From assembly GCF_047372505.1 (NCBI RefSeq), contig NZ_JBKBEU010000001.1, positions 1,240,001 to 1,304,000 on the forward strand: 64,000 nucleotides of DNA, read 5' to 3'. The stretch's first letter is position 1, and each line of letters opens with the position of its first letter. Made by a program: the position numbers and the translations under genes. The notes beneath the pieces are model-generated. The model saw nothing but the letters and a program-made list of their open reading frames with translations. It ran no database searches and had not been told where the DNA came from. Source of the stretch: Phaeobacter cretensis. Lineage in GTDB: Bacteria; Pseudomonadota; Alphaproteobacteria; Rhodobacterales; Rhodobacteraceae. Shown piece after piece: positions 17,486 to 25,704 of this stretch.

Positions 17486-18826
17486 CTATCGAGCCATCAG
17501 GTACTCCGCGACAGCCTGATAGGCCGGAAGCGACGTTGGGTCGATGAAACCGTTTTGCGCCTTAGGAAAAGAGGCAAGACGCACCAACACCATGTTAGCG
17601 GTCGGATCGATATAAATCGTCTGACCATGGACCCCGCGGGCCGCATATGCACCATGGTCGTTGTGGAAGACCCACCACTGACTGACGTAGCTCCCGTTCG
17701 AGATCGTCGGGAAGCCGCTAAACTTACTCTGGTCCCCTCCGGCAGCAATCACTTCTACAACCTCGGCCGGGAATACGCGTGTGCCGTCTGCAGCAACACC
17801 GCCATCTAACAACAGTTGCCCCAGCCTCCCTAGATCTCGTAGCCCAGCAGAGATCCCGCCTCCTGCGAAGGGCACGCCCTTGCCATCCACAGTCTGATAG
17901 GCATCCTGTTCAGCACCCATCCGGCTCCACAACCGTTCGGAGGCAAGCCCGGTCATTGCCTTGCCCGTCACCCGGCTGATGATCCACCCAAGCATGTCGG
18001 AATTGATCGTCTTATAGTGGAAAGCATCCCCATGATTGCCTTCGTGTGGTACCTGCTGGAGATACTCCCAGTAACCATCGGGCCCTTCGTAGTCGGCGGG
18101 CTTCGGCAGCGGACTAGCGGCGGAAGAATAGAGCCAGATATCCGCGTTAGGATCCGAATAATCTTCGGAGTACTGAACACCCGTGGTCATATCCATGACC
18201 TGGCGCACGGTCGCAGTAGCAAAGGCGCTTACGCCGATCTCGGGTATGACGTCGCGCACCATCAACGTGTCATCCAGCGCCCCTTCGGCGACGAGAATTT
18301 CACCCAGCAGTCCCGTGATCGACTTGCTCATCGACATGATAGCGTGTTTACCACCCTCTTCGAGGCAGCCGAAATAGCGTTCATAGACAACTTCACCTTT
18401 GTGCAGGATCAATATGCCATCGGTATAGTTGGCATACAGTGTCTGCTCCCAGGTCATCTCCTTCTCACCATCGATCGGCATGAGTGTCAGCGCATCGATC
18501 TGATCGCCCAATTCAGAGAATTCCGCCAATGGTGGATAGGCGAGCTGCTGAGGAGCGCTGAGCCCCCGGCTAATCTCCTCCGTCGGCAGGAATTCACGGA
18601 GATGGCAAACCGACCAACGCAGCTTTGGAAAGCTGAAATAGTTGCTGTCAGGCTGAGTAATCAGCTTATCGAGAGGCGGTGGAAATCCCTTCATCCAGCC
18701 CATCACGTTGGGGTCGGACTCCTGAGCGGAAAGCACTTGTGATTGCGCATTTGAAGCCGGTAACGCGCCAAACGTCATGCCAATCCCCAGGATCAATGCT
18801 GTGAGATTAGAAGTTATAGACGACAT
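17486..18826 (-). CDS. Serine hydrolase, class C beta-lactamase family, exported
   Basis: 446 residues from the ATG at 18826, chosen because AGGAGGG lies 7 bp upstream and a signal peptide follows (MSSITSNLTALILGIGMTFG, cleavage near SNAQS). Catalytic motifs of the PF00144 fold are readable: SxxK as SMSKS, the Tyr-containing motif as YKTINSD, and the final HxG-type box as RGVHGQT. The family includes esterases, 6-aminohexanoate-dimer hydrolases and D-aminopeptidases. The gene overlaps the end of the outer-membrane barrel gene by 20 bases, so the two are coupled and probably act on the same external substrate. Confidence 0.85.
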   Translation of the reverse strand: MSSITSNLTALILGIGMTFGALPASNAQSQVLSAQESDPNVMGWMKGFPPPLDKLITQPDSNYFSFPKLRWSVCHLREFLPTEEISRGLSAPQQLAYPPLAEFSELGDQIDALTLMPIDGEKEMTWEQTLYANYTDGILILHKGEVVYERYFGCLEEGGKHAIMSMSKSITGLLGEILVAEGALDDTLMVRDVIPEIGVSAFATATVRQVMDMTTGVQYSEDYSDPNADIWLYSSAASPLPKPADYEGPDGYWEYLQQVPHEGNHGDAFHYKTINSDMLGWIISRVTGKAMTGLASERLWSRMGAEQDAYQTVDGKGVPFAGGGISAGLRDLGRLGQLLLDGGVAADGTRVFPAEVVEVIAAGGDQSKFSGFPTISNGSYVSQWWVFHNDHGAYAARGVHGQTIYIDPTANMVLVRLASFPKAQNGFIDPTSLPAYQAVAEYLMAR

Positions 18827-20258
18827 TGACGAACCCTCCTGTCCATGGGTCAGCACTACCGCCCACGACGTTGTCGATACCTTTGCCGGGAAAAGAAACT
18901 GAGACACCGGCGGTCAAAAACGTGTTGCGATTGATGATACGGCTGTACTCAAGAAACAAGTCGTCGGCGAGATGTGCATCGGTAACACCTGAAACGACAT
19001 TGCCATTTAAATCTACCCGCGTAGCCTGGCCGAACTGAACGGGGCTATTCAACTCGTTTGCGCGGATACGCGCGTAGCGCAGCGTCCATGTGTCGGCGGG
19101 TCTTGGCTGCAGCCGAAGCGCTACCGTCAGAGCATTTACGTTGGAGTTAATGAAGGTCGAAGCAGATTTAGATCCCGTCGCCCATGCACTCGGGCTGCCC
19201 TGATAGTAAAGCGGATCGAACCGTTCCAGTGTTGCGGTATTCGGATCATCGCCCGAAAAGGACTGATATCCTAGCGTAAGACTCGGCGACCAAGCTAGAT
19301 GCGAAAATCTGTATCCAGCGGTCACTCGACCAGCCCAAGCTTCCATCTCGATCCTATCGTTCCATTGATATGCAAAATCGCCTGTAAAAACCCAATTTTT
19401 CAACGCGCCTTCGAACGGGTTTGACCTAGCGTAGGCGCTAATCGTACGAGTGCCCTCCCGTGCGCCAGATAGCACGGCAGGTGCGCCAACTCCGCCAGGA
19501 GCTGCCAATGGATATGGAGATTCAGACCTCCGAACATCCACATAAGTTGCCCCCAGATAACCTCCTGCGGGATCATCATAACGTAAATCAAAACCTACGA
19601 GTTCGTTGCTTCCGTCTGTAGAGGGCAGCTCGTTTGGATCGAGATAGAATGCTGTTCCTGTAACATTTCCGAGGGACAAGCGCCCGATTACCGCCATTTC
19701 CCAGGCCTTGCGCGGACCAAGCTTCAATGCACCTCTCTCGAAGCCGCTGGTTGCGCCATTCGCGATCAACATCCCTGTCCCAAGTGTCAATTCACGCGGG
19801 CCCAACGACAGATCATACGAGACACCGCGCCCCAGGTCGCCGCGAATTGCGAGGTACGCTTCTTCAAGTGTGGAGGAGCCAGTATCGCCAGTGTCGAACG
19901 CATCGATACCCCAAGTGTATGACGAAACCGCCGAGAGTTTTCCATAGACGACGTCGCCCCTGTCGAGACGATACTCAAAGCTCACACCGGGCTTGATGTA
20001 GGATTCCAACCATTCCGTGTCATGGGCAAATCCGCTTCCTGGCACTGTCGTCGCAGCCAGATCCCAGAACAGGTTACCCTCGGAAACTGCATTAAAGCCA
20101 AACTGCAAGTGGCTACGAACTTCTAAGCCATTGGCATCATATAGAAACGTTTGACCGTTCTCTTGAGCCTCTACGCCTTCAGCGATCAACAACATTGCTG
20201 AAACAGCAACACCGCCTTTTGATGAGAAACGGAGCACAAATAATCTCCAAAACTTCAA
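18807..20258 (-). CDS. Outer-membrane beta-barrel protein (alginate-export-like porin)
   Basis: 483 residues with an N-terminal export signal (hydrophobic stretch after MKFWRLFVLRFSSKGG, cleavage near VEAQENG), alternating amphipathic strands throughout, and a C-terminal ending in FVNVVYNF, the terminal-aromatic signal for BAM insertion. Segments such as EWLESYIKPGVSFEYRLD and VSYDLSLGPRELTLGTGM recall the AlgE/alginate-export family, but specificity is not inferable. It is first of a two-gene unit with the serine hydrolase. A degradation-and-uptake role for an ester or oligomeric amide is a guess. Confidence 0.7.
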   Translation of the reverse strand: MKFWRLFVLRFSSKGGVAVSAMLLIAEGVEAQENGQTFLYDANGLEVRSHLQFGFNAVSEGNLFWDLAATTVPGSGFAHDTEWLESYIKPGVSFEYRLDRGDVVYGKLSAVSSYTWGIDAFDTGDTGSSTLEEAYLAIRGDLGRGVSYDLSLGPRELTLGTGMLIANGATSGFERGALKLGPRKAWEMAVIGRLSLGNVTGTAFYLDPNELPSTDGSNELVGFDLRYDDPAGGYLGATYVDVRRSESPYPLAAPGGVGAPAVLSGAREGTRTISAYARSNPFEGALKNWVFTGDFAYQWNDRIEMEAWAGRVTAGYRFSHLAWSPSLTLGYQSFSGDDPNTATLERFDPLYYQGSPSAWATGSKSASTFINSNVNALTVALRLQPRPADTWTLRYARIRANELNSPVQFGQATRVDLNGNVVSGVTDAHLADDLFLEYSRIINRNTFLTAGVSVSFPGKGIDNVVGGSADPWTGGFVNVVYNF

Positions 20259-20794
20259 AACACACTCAATAGTAGTAGATCCTTCAATCCAAACAAGCGC
20301 TAACGGTAGAAAACCCTAACTCGTCAACGGAAATCTACCTGTCACTTCCTCCGCTCATAGGCAGATCACCCTAAGCGCGATCAAATCACTTATGCCTAGT
20401 AACACAACGACTAGTGGCTTGCGGTCACGACCATAGGCTCGAGCCGTTCCTACAACCTCCGCTGATCTTCAGCAGAGTTTACGCATAAACGTGATCCTTG
20501 CCCGCATGGAATCTTACAGGAGACTATATCAGTTCCGCCTATGGCTGTTGGCTTACCCTCGCCGCCGAGCAACTATACCAATTTTGCAGTGATATGTGCC
20601 AAAAGCAGAGGTCTACTTGGCCAGCTCAGTTGTCGAGGAGAGTTGGGGGTGATGAGTCTGTTGGAAAACGCCTTGACCACCGCGTGTTCAAGTCCTGCAA
20701 ACTGATGTGAGAAGTGCGAGGGCTCTAAGAAAAATTGGACTTTCTATCCCTCACTATTCGCTCGAGCCCTTCGTCAGGTGTCAATTACCGAGCC
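20259..20794. other. Intergenic region with no recognisable gene
   Basis: 536 bp between the converging ends of regulatory space: promoter of the barrel gene on one side and the 3' end of phnE on the other. Only a short plus-strand frame at 20498-20710 exists, without a ribosome-binding site or family resemblance. I see no RNA gene or clear repeat. Confidence 0.5.
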
Positions 20795-21598
20795 CTACTT
20801 TACCAGCGTTCTTAGTCGTTCGGTTAGGAGCTCCATGAGCAAGACAATTGCGAATATTGCCAGAATGATCGTAGCTGCATTCTTGTACTGAAATAAATCA
20901 AAGGCCGCTTTCAGTTCCTGTCCGATGCCACCAGCACCGACCAGGCCTAATACAACAGAGGAACGGACCGCTTGTTCAAGCGCAAACAGCGAAGTGTTGA
21001 TCAACGACGGCGCAGTGTCTGGCAAAATAGCGGCAAACAATATTGATACCCGACTTGCTCCAACTGCAGACAAGGCTTCTTGCGGTTGTTTATCCGCATC
21101 TTCCATGGCCTCCGCAAAAAAGCGCCCACAAAAGCCAACGGTATCCATGACAATCGTCATTGTCCCTGCCACAGCACCAAGCCCCACAGTGGCGACAAAC
21201 AGGAGAGCCCAGATAAGATCGGGTATCGTGCGCAAGAGAGAGACGAGAACCTTCACCAGATAGCCAAAACGACCAATGGGCGTGACTTGCTTAGCCGCGA
21301 GCCAACCAATGGGCAGGCTGATTGCGATGCCAATGGCAGCACCAGCCAGAGCGATTTGGAAGGTCTCGAAGATACGCCAAGCCATCCGCGTCAGAAACGC
21401 GGCGTCCATGTTCGGCGGTATCATGCGGTCCAATAGGTTGACCATGCCGGGGGCACCACTCGCCAGTTGCTTGGGCGACGGGGCCACCTGCTGGATTGAG
21501 GCGAGAATGACGGCGCACACCGCAACCAACAGAACGAACTTGAGTGCCGACATGCCAGTCCAGCGACTGAGCTCGTAGCGTGAGTTCACATCAGACAT
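20795..21598 (-). CDS. phnE: Phosphonate ABC transporter permease PhnE
   Basis: 267 residues from the ATG at 21598, which overlaps the phnC stop as ATGTCTGA. About six membrane helices are visible. The cytoplasmic coupling loop reads EALSAVGASRVSILFAAILP, and the family stretch LGLVGAGGIGQELK follows, as in PhnE proteins. Only one permease gene is present, so the pore is probably a homodimer. Works with PhnC and PhnD in uptake of phosphonates or phosphate analogues. Confidence 0.9.
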   Translation of the reverse strand: MSDVNSRYELSRWTGMSALKFVLLVAVCAVILASIQQVAPSPKQLASGAPGMVNLLDRMIPPNMDAAFLTRMAWRIFETFQIALAGAAIGIAISLPIGWLAAKQVTPIGRFGYLVKVLVSLLRTIPDLIWALLFVATVGLGAVAGTMTIVMDTVGFCGRFFAEAMEDADKQPQEALSAVGASRVSILFAAILPDTAPSLINTSLFALEQAVRSSVVLGLVGAGGIGQELKAAFDLFQYKNAATIILAIFAIVLLMELLTERLRTLVK

Positions 21599-22403
21599 TA
21601 AATGTTTCCTCAAGATCACGATCAGTCAGGTCCGCGCTTGGACGATCTAAGAAAATGCGGCCGTTGCGCAGGGCCACAACCCGGTCAGCAAAGCTGCGCG
21701 CATGCTGCATGTCATGAGATGTGAATAAGAGCGTGATCCCCTGACGCTTACACAGAGTGCTAAAGAGCTCCATCACGTCTCTCCCCGAAGTCGGGTCAAG
21801 ACTGGCGGCCGGTTCATCGGCGATCAGCAATCTTGGCTTACGCACCAAGGCACGCGCAATTGCCACGCGTTGTTGCTGTCCCCCAGATAATTCATCTGCA
21901 CGATGTAACGCAAAATCTAAGAGATTAACGTCTTCCAACGCGCGCATCGCGGCCTCACGCCACGCTTTTGGGGAGGTCGTATGGCTGAAGCCGCGCCAAC
22001 TACCGACAGTTCCCAGAAACCCATGGATGACATTGGACAACACGCTACGCCGTGCTACCAAACAATGCTTTTGAAATACGAACCCGGTCTCCAGACGCAT
22101 CCGTCTGCGCTGCACCTTGCTAGGTATTACTTCAAATCGCTCGCCCAAAGTGCTTACCGTGCCGTTGGAAGTTGGATGCAAACCAATCAGACATTTGAGA
22201 AGCGTGGACTTCCCGGCACCATTTGCACCGATCAAGGCCACCCGCTCGCCTTCGTGCACAGTCAGATTGACGCCATCCAAGATAGGCGCACCGCGCCCAT
22301 AGATTTTTCCGACATCGGAGACCTCAATAATGGGGGTCGTAGCAGGCCGGTAGGCGGCTTTGATCTGTGCAGGCGGGCGGACCGCTTCTAGTAGCTCTTG
22401 CAA
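21591..22403 (-). CDS. phnC: Phosphonate ABC transporter ATP-binding protein PhnC
   Basis: 270 residues if translation starts at TTG 22403. I prefer this to the ATG at 22460 because the intervening stretch is the phnD terminator hairpin and would encode an atypical basic leader; GAGGGG lies 7 bp before the TTG. Walker A GANGAGKST, Q-loop GFVFQKHCLVARRS, signature LSGGQQQR, Walker B LLIADEPAASLD and H-loop TSHDMQHA are intact. The ARRSVLSNVIHG segment is typical of PhnC. Energises uptake through PhnE. Confidence 0.9.
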   Translation of the reverse strand: MQELLEAVRPPAQIKAAYRPATTPIIEVSDVGKIYGRGAPILDGVNLTVHEGERVALIGANGAGKSTLLKCLIGLHPTSNGTVSTLGERFEVIPSKVQRRRMRLETGFVFQKHCLVARRSVLSNVIHGFLGTVGSWRGFSHTTSPKAWREAAMRALEDVNLLDFALHRADELSGGQQQRVAIARALVRKPRLLIADEPAASLDPTSGRDVMELFSTLCKRQGITLLFTSHDMQHARSFADRVVALRNGRIFLDRPSADLTDRDLEETFNV

Positions 22404-22430
22404 AGGAGATCCCCTCGTTGATCGCGGCAA

Positions 22431-22455
22431 AAAGGGGCGAGAAACTCGCCCCTTT
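22431..22455 (-). terminator. Intrinsic terminator between phnD and phnC
   Basis: On the minus strand an 11-bp perfect stem AAAGGGGCGAG/CTCGCCCCTTT with a 3-nt loop runs into five T residues. It lies 18 bp after the phnD stop. Partial termination here would make much more binding protein than transporter. Confidence 0.8.
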
Positions 22456-22472
22456 CTCAAAACTCTACAGGA

Positions 22473-23324
22473 TCAGTTGCCGACGAAAGACGAAGTGTCC
22501 ACGCCGATGGTTTTGTACATATCGCGCACATAGTCATAGTCAGCGTCATTGGTGGCAGTGAGGAAAAATCCACCATCGTATTTCTGATTATCATCGCCTT
22601 TCAGCAAAGCGGCCATCAGAGCGTCAGCATCGTTCAGGAAAGCGTTGGCAATCTTCTCCAGCGCAGCTGCGTCCATATCTTTGCGGGCTACAAGAATGTC
22701 GTTGGGCAGGTCGCGGCCACGGGCTACAACGGTGAAAGCCTGTTCCGGGAAGGCCGCACGGATTTTGCGCAGATGGCCTTCGTTCATGCCAACGGCCTGC
22801 ACGTCGCCGCGGATCAACGCTTCAACAGCAACATTGCGGGAAATAATCTTTGGCTCATACGCATTGCCATAGGTCAAACCAAAGTCAGCCAGAACCTGAG
22901 CTGGGCCGAGATGCTGGGAGGTCGAGCCGACAGAACCAAAAGTCACGATTTTGCCTTTCAGATCCATTACCGAGCCGATGTCGCCTTCGGACATGGTGAC
23001 AATCTGGGCATAGTAGTTGGGGCGCTGCCATGACACGACGATCTGCGCGTCGGTCAGCTCCTTGATCACAACATATTCGGCGGGGCCAGTCAGTACGAGG
23101 TCAACCTGACCCTGATTGATAGCTTCTACAGCGGCGGTGCGCGAGCTTACTGGATACAGCTCAACATCAAGGCCCGTCACTTCCTCCAAGGAAGTTTCGA
23201 ACGCAGCAAACTCCTGCTGTAGAACTTCCAGGCCTTCGATGTCAGTCACGGCAAATTTGATCGGCTCGGCAACAAGCGGAGTGGCCGCAAAAAGGGCGGC
23301 GGCGGTTAGGACGGTGCGAAACAT
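22473..23324 (-). CDS. phnD: Phosphonate ABC transporter substrate-binding protein PhnD
   Basis: Periplasmic receptor of 283 residues with a signal peptide (MFRTVLTAAALFAATPLVA-EPI). PhnD-family features are SSRTAAVEAINQGQVDLVLTGP, then GSVGSTSQHLGP in the ligand-binding region and DLPNDILVARKDM. It is the first gene of phnDCE, divergent from phnM-phnF. The ligand could be methylphosphonate, 2-aminoethylphosphonate or phosphite-like anions; the sequence alone does not decide. Confidence 0.9.
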   Translation of the reverse strand: MFRTVLTAAALFAATPLVAEPIKFAVTDIEGLEVLQQEFAAFETSLEEVTGLDVELYPVSSRTAAVEAINQGQVDLVLTGPAEYVVIKELTDAQIVVSWQRPNYYAQIVTMSEGDIGSVMDLKGKIVTFGSVGSTSQHLGPAQVLADFGLTYGNAYEPKIISRNVAVEALIRGDVQAVGMNEGHLRKIRAAFPEQAFTVVARGRDLPNDILVARKDMDAAALEKIANAFLNDADALMAALLKGDDNQKYDGGFFLTATNDADYDYVRDMYKTIGVDTSSFVGN

Positions 23325-23344
23325 GATTTAGCTCCCTGGCGTTG

Positions 23345-23360
23345 TGCTGTATACACAGCA
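23345..23360. promoter_or_regulatory. phnF site: Candidate PhnF operator between phnD and phnM
   Basis: Perfect inverted repeat TGCTGT-atac-ACAGCA in the short divergent region between phnD and phnM, 21 bp upstream of the phnD start. GntR/UTRA regulators such as PhnF bind dyads of this size, and phnF follows phnM directly. Confidence 0.5.
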
Positions 23361-23429
23361 ATGTCACACAACAATGGGATAGGTGATTCCTGTAACGAGA
23401 CCATGACGAAAAACAGAGCAGGAACTGGC

Positions 23430-24566
23430 ATGCAAAACTGGATTATCAAAGGCGGCACATGCCTTTTGCCCTCGGGCTTGGAAACAACTGACATCGGGAT
23501 TAAAGACGGTCAGCTGTATCGCGACTCGTTGGAAGATGCTCAGGTTTTTGATGCGAGTGACTACCTCGTCTTACCGGGCATCGTGGACGCCCATGGCGAT
23601 GGATTTGAGCGTGTTGTAAACCCTCGGCCCAATGTCCACTTTCCGTTGCCCTTGGCGCTGCAGGAAGCTGACAGTCAACTGATTGCCAATGGCATTACCA
23701 CAGCATTTCACGGGTTATCGGCATCCTGGGAGCCCGGCTTAAGAAGCGTGGAGACCGGGCGACAGTTTCTAGCCGCGTTGAGTGAGACACGCGACTTGCT
23801 GGCCTGTGACACACATATCAACTTACGATGGGAGCTGTTCTGTCTGGACCATCTGGATGAGATCGAAACGTGGCTAGAGGAATTTCCAACGATGGTCCTG
23901 TCCCTGAACGACCATCTTACCGCCTATAAAGGGCTGGACGTGGGCAGCACCAAAATCAGCCGGCTGGCTGACCGTGCGGGTCTGCCCCCGCATGAGGCGA
24001 TTGAATTGATCAATGCGCTATCGGCACGCGCAGGAGAAATACCAGCCGCCGTGGATCGCATGGCCACAGCAGCGCAACGGATTGGCAATGTCATGTTTGC
24101 CCATGACGAACTCTCACCAGAACAACGCGCAGCCAATAAATCACTGGGCGTGTCTGTGAGCGAGTTTCCGATGACCTGGGACACCGCCAGATCTGCCATC
24201 CGCGGCGGGGACAGTGTGGTTCTCGGCGCGCCCAATGTGGTTCGCGGCGGCACCCAGAATAACGCCATCGATGCCGAGCCCGCAATTGCCGAAGATCTGT
24301 GCACGGTCTTGGCCTCTGATTACTACTATCCGGCACAATTGGCCGCCGCCTTTGCACTGGTTGATCGAGGTACGGTGGATCTTGGTAAATCCTGGGCTTT
24401 GGTGTCCTCTGGTCCGGCGCGGGCCGTTGGATTGAGTGATCGTGGCGAGATCCGAGACGGGCTGCGAGGGGATTTGATTGTACTTCATCCCCAAACGCGT
24501 CAAATCAGGGCAGTGTTTGTGGATGGCAGAAAGGTTCTTGAGCGTGAAAAAACAGCTCAACATTGA
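23430..24566 (+). CDS. phnM: PhnM, ribose 1-methylphosphonate 5-triphosphate diphosphohydrolase
   Basis: 378 residues from ATG 23430 (GCAGGA 7 bp upstream), the same length as E. coli PhnM. It is an amidohydrolase-fold enzyme: the metal-binding opening motif is VDAHGDGFER, with further conserved HDELSPEQ and YYYPAQLAAAF segments. In the C-P lyase pathway PhnM removes pyrophosphate from the ribosyl triphosphonate intermediate. The core lyase genes phnGHIJKL are absent from this window, so this copy either serves a distant cluster or acts on another triphosphate. Confidence 0.92.
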   Translation: MQNWIIKGGTCLLPSGLETTDIGIKDGQLYRDSLEDAQVFDASDYLVLPGIVDAHGDGFERVVNPRPNVHFPLPLALQEADSQLIANGITTAFHGLSASWEPGLRSVETGRQFLAALSETRDLLACDTHINLRWELFCLDHLDEIETWLEEFPTMVLSLNDHLTAYKGLDVGSTKISRLADRAGLPPHEAIELINALSARAGEIPAAVDRMATAAQRIGNVMFAHDELSPEQRAANKSLGVSVSEFPMTWDTARSAIRGGDSVVLGAPNVVRGGTQNNAIDAEPAIAEDLCTVLASDYYYPAQLAAAFALVDRGTVDLGKSWALVSSGPARAVGLSDRGEIRDGLRGDLIVLHPQTRQIRAVFVDGRKVLEREKTAQH

Positions 24567-25344
24567 CAGTGTCGACAGTGATGACCTGGAGAGGATTATA
24601 CAAATCGCCAATGTGCCCTACCGCTCAAAAGGCGAGCGCGCACTCTGGCTCCAGATATATGATCGTCTGGCAGAAGCCTGCATAAACGGGCCGCTTGAAT
24701 CCGGTGCCCGGCTTCCGGGCGAAAACCACATGGCAGAGCTGTTTTCCGTTAGCCGCCTGACCATGCGCAAGGCCCTGTCCAAACTGCAGCAAGAAGGACA
24801 GCTGCAAGCCCGCAAGGGCGTAGGCATTTTTGTCAGGCAAAGGCGCACGCGTTATGTCATCGACGACGATCTGAGATTTTCCCAAAGCCTTGAAGCCAAC
24901 GCATCGGAAATCGACACCAAAACGCTGGAATTGACCCGTGCACCGGCGAGCCGAGAAGCTATTGTAGCTTTAGGAATGGGAGCAGTTTCAGAAGTCATAC
25001 GCATGGTGCGGTTGCGCATCGTAGAGGGTGAGCCTATCTATTTGACATCCAAGGAATTTCCGGCAGACCGGTTCCCACGGTTCGAAGAGGCTTTTTCCCC
25101 AAATCAATCAGTCACTGACGTCTATCGTGCCCATGGCATTCCCCGCTACACGCGTGAAGAAACCCGGATAACAGGGGGCTTTGCCCATCGCCATGAGGCC
25201 GACGCACTCGGGCTCACGCATAGGACACCGCTAATGCGCGTTTCGTCAGTCAATCTTGACCCAGAGGGACGCCCGATTGAGTTCAACTTTGGCCGCTGGC
25301 CCCTCAGCGCGGTAGAGTTAGTGGTTAATCAACGCCGCTCATAA
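24544..25344 (+). CDS. phnF: PhnF-like GntR-family regulator
   Basis: About 266 residues from GTG 24544, overlapping the phnM end; the frame also opens at ATG 24478, deeper inside phnM. The GntR winged helix (RLPGENHMAELFSVSRLTMR, then KALSKLQQEGQLQARKGVG) is followed by a UTRA effector domain from about residue 110 (VIRMVRLRIVEGEPIYL, then EFNFGRWPLSAVELV). PhnF repressors control phosphonate operons. Coupled to phnM, it probably regulates both divergent units through the dyad between them. Confidence 0.85.
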   Translation: MKKQLNIDSVDSDDLERIIQIANVPYRSKGERALWLQIYDRLAEACINGPLESGARLPGENHMAELFSVSRLTMRKALSKLQQEGQLQARKGVGIFVRQRRTRYVIDDDLRFSQSLEANASEIDTKTLELTRAPASREAIVALGMGAVSEVIRMVRLRIVEGEPIYLTSKEFPADRFPRFEEAFSPNQSVTDVYRAHGIPRYTREETRITGGFAHRHEADALGLTHRTPLMRVSSVNLDPEGRPIEFNFGRWPLSAVELVVNQRRS

Positions 25345-25704
25345 GGTATGGGCTGCCTCAAGCCTGCACATCTCCAACTTCGGTTGCGCCCTTTTCATAG
25401 TATGAATTAGGCGTTTCGCGCCCAGTGCCTTTTCGGCTCTCACGTTTTCTGACGCCAAAAATAGAGACGTCAGCGAAGACAAACGCCGCCAGCATAGTAG
25501 GGCTCACTGTCAACAGGCCAAACATCAGACCGCAATCCGCCTTGGTCATAGCCTAGGAAATGGCTGCAATAGAGTGAGGGAACGCCTTGCAAGAATGCTT
25601 TTGGTCCCGGCCGCTGCACCAAATGCAAATTTAACGACGACTGAAACATTACCAGCAATGCCGAATGTTGCCGGGTAGTGCCGAACTGGTGATCTGCGCG
25701 CGAA
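25345..25704. other. Intergenic region with no recognisable gene
   Basis: 360 bp between phnF and the converging Hint-protein gene. Short minus-strand frames (for example 25358-25549) lack ribosome-binding sites and resemble nothing I know. I see no convincing terminator. Confidence 0.5.
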
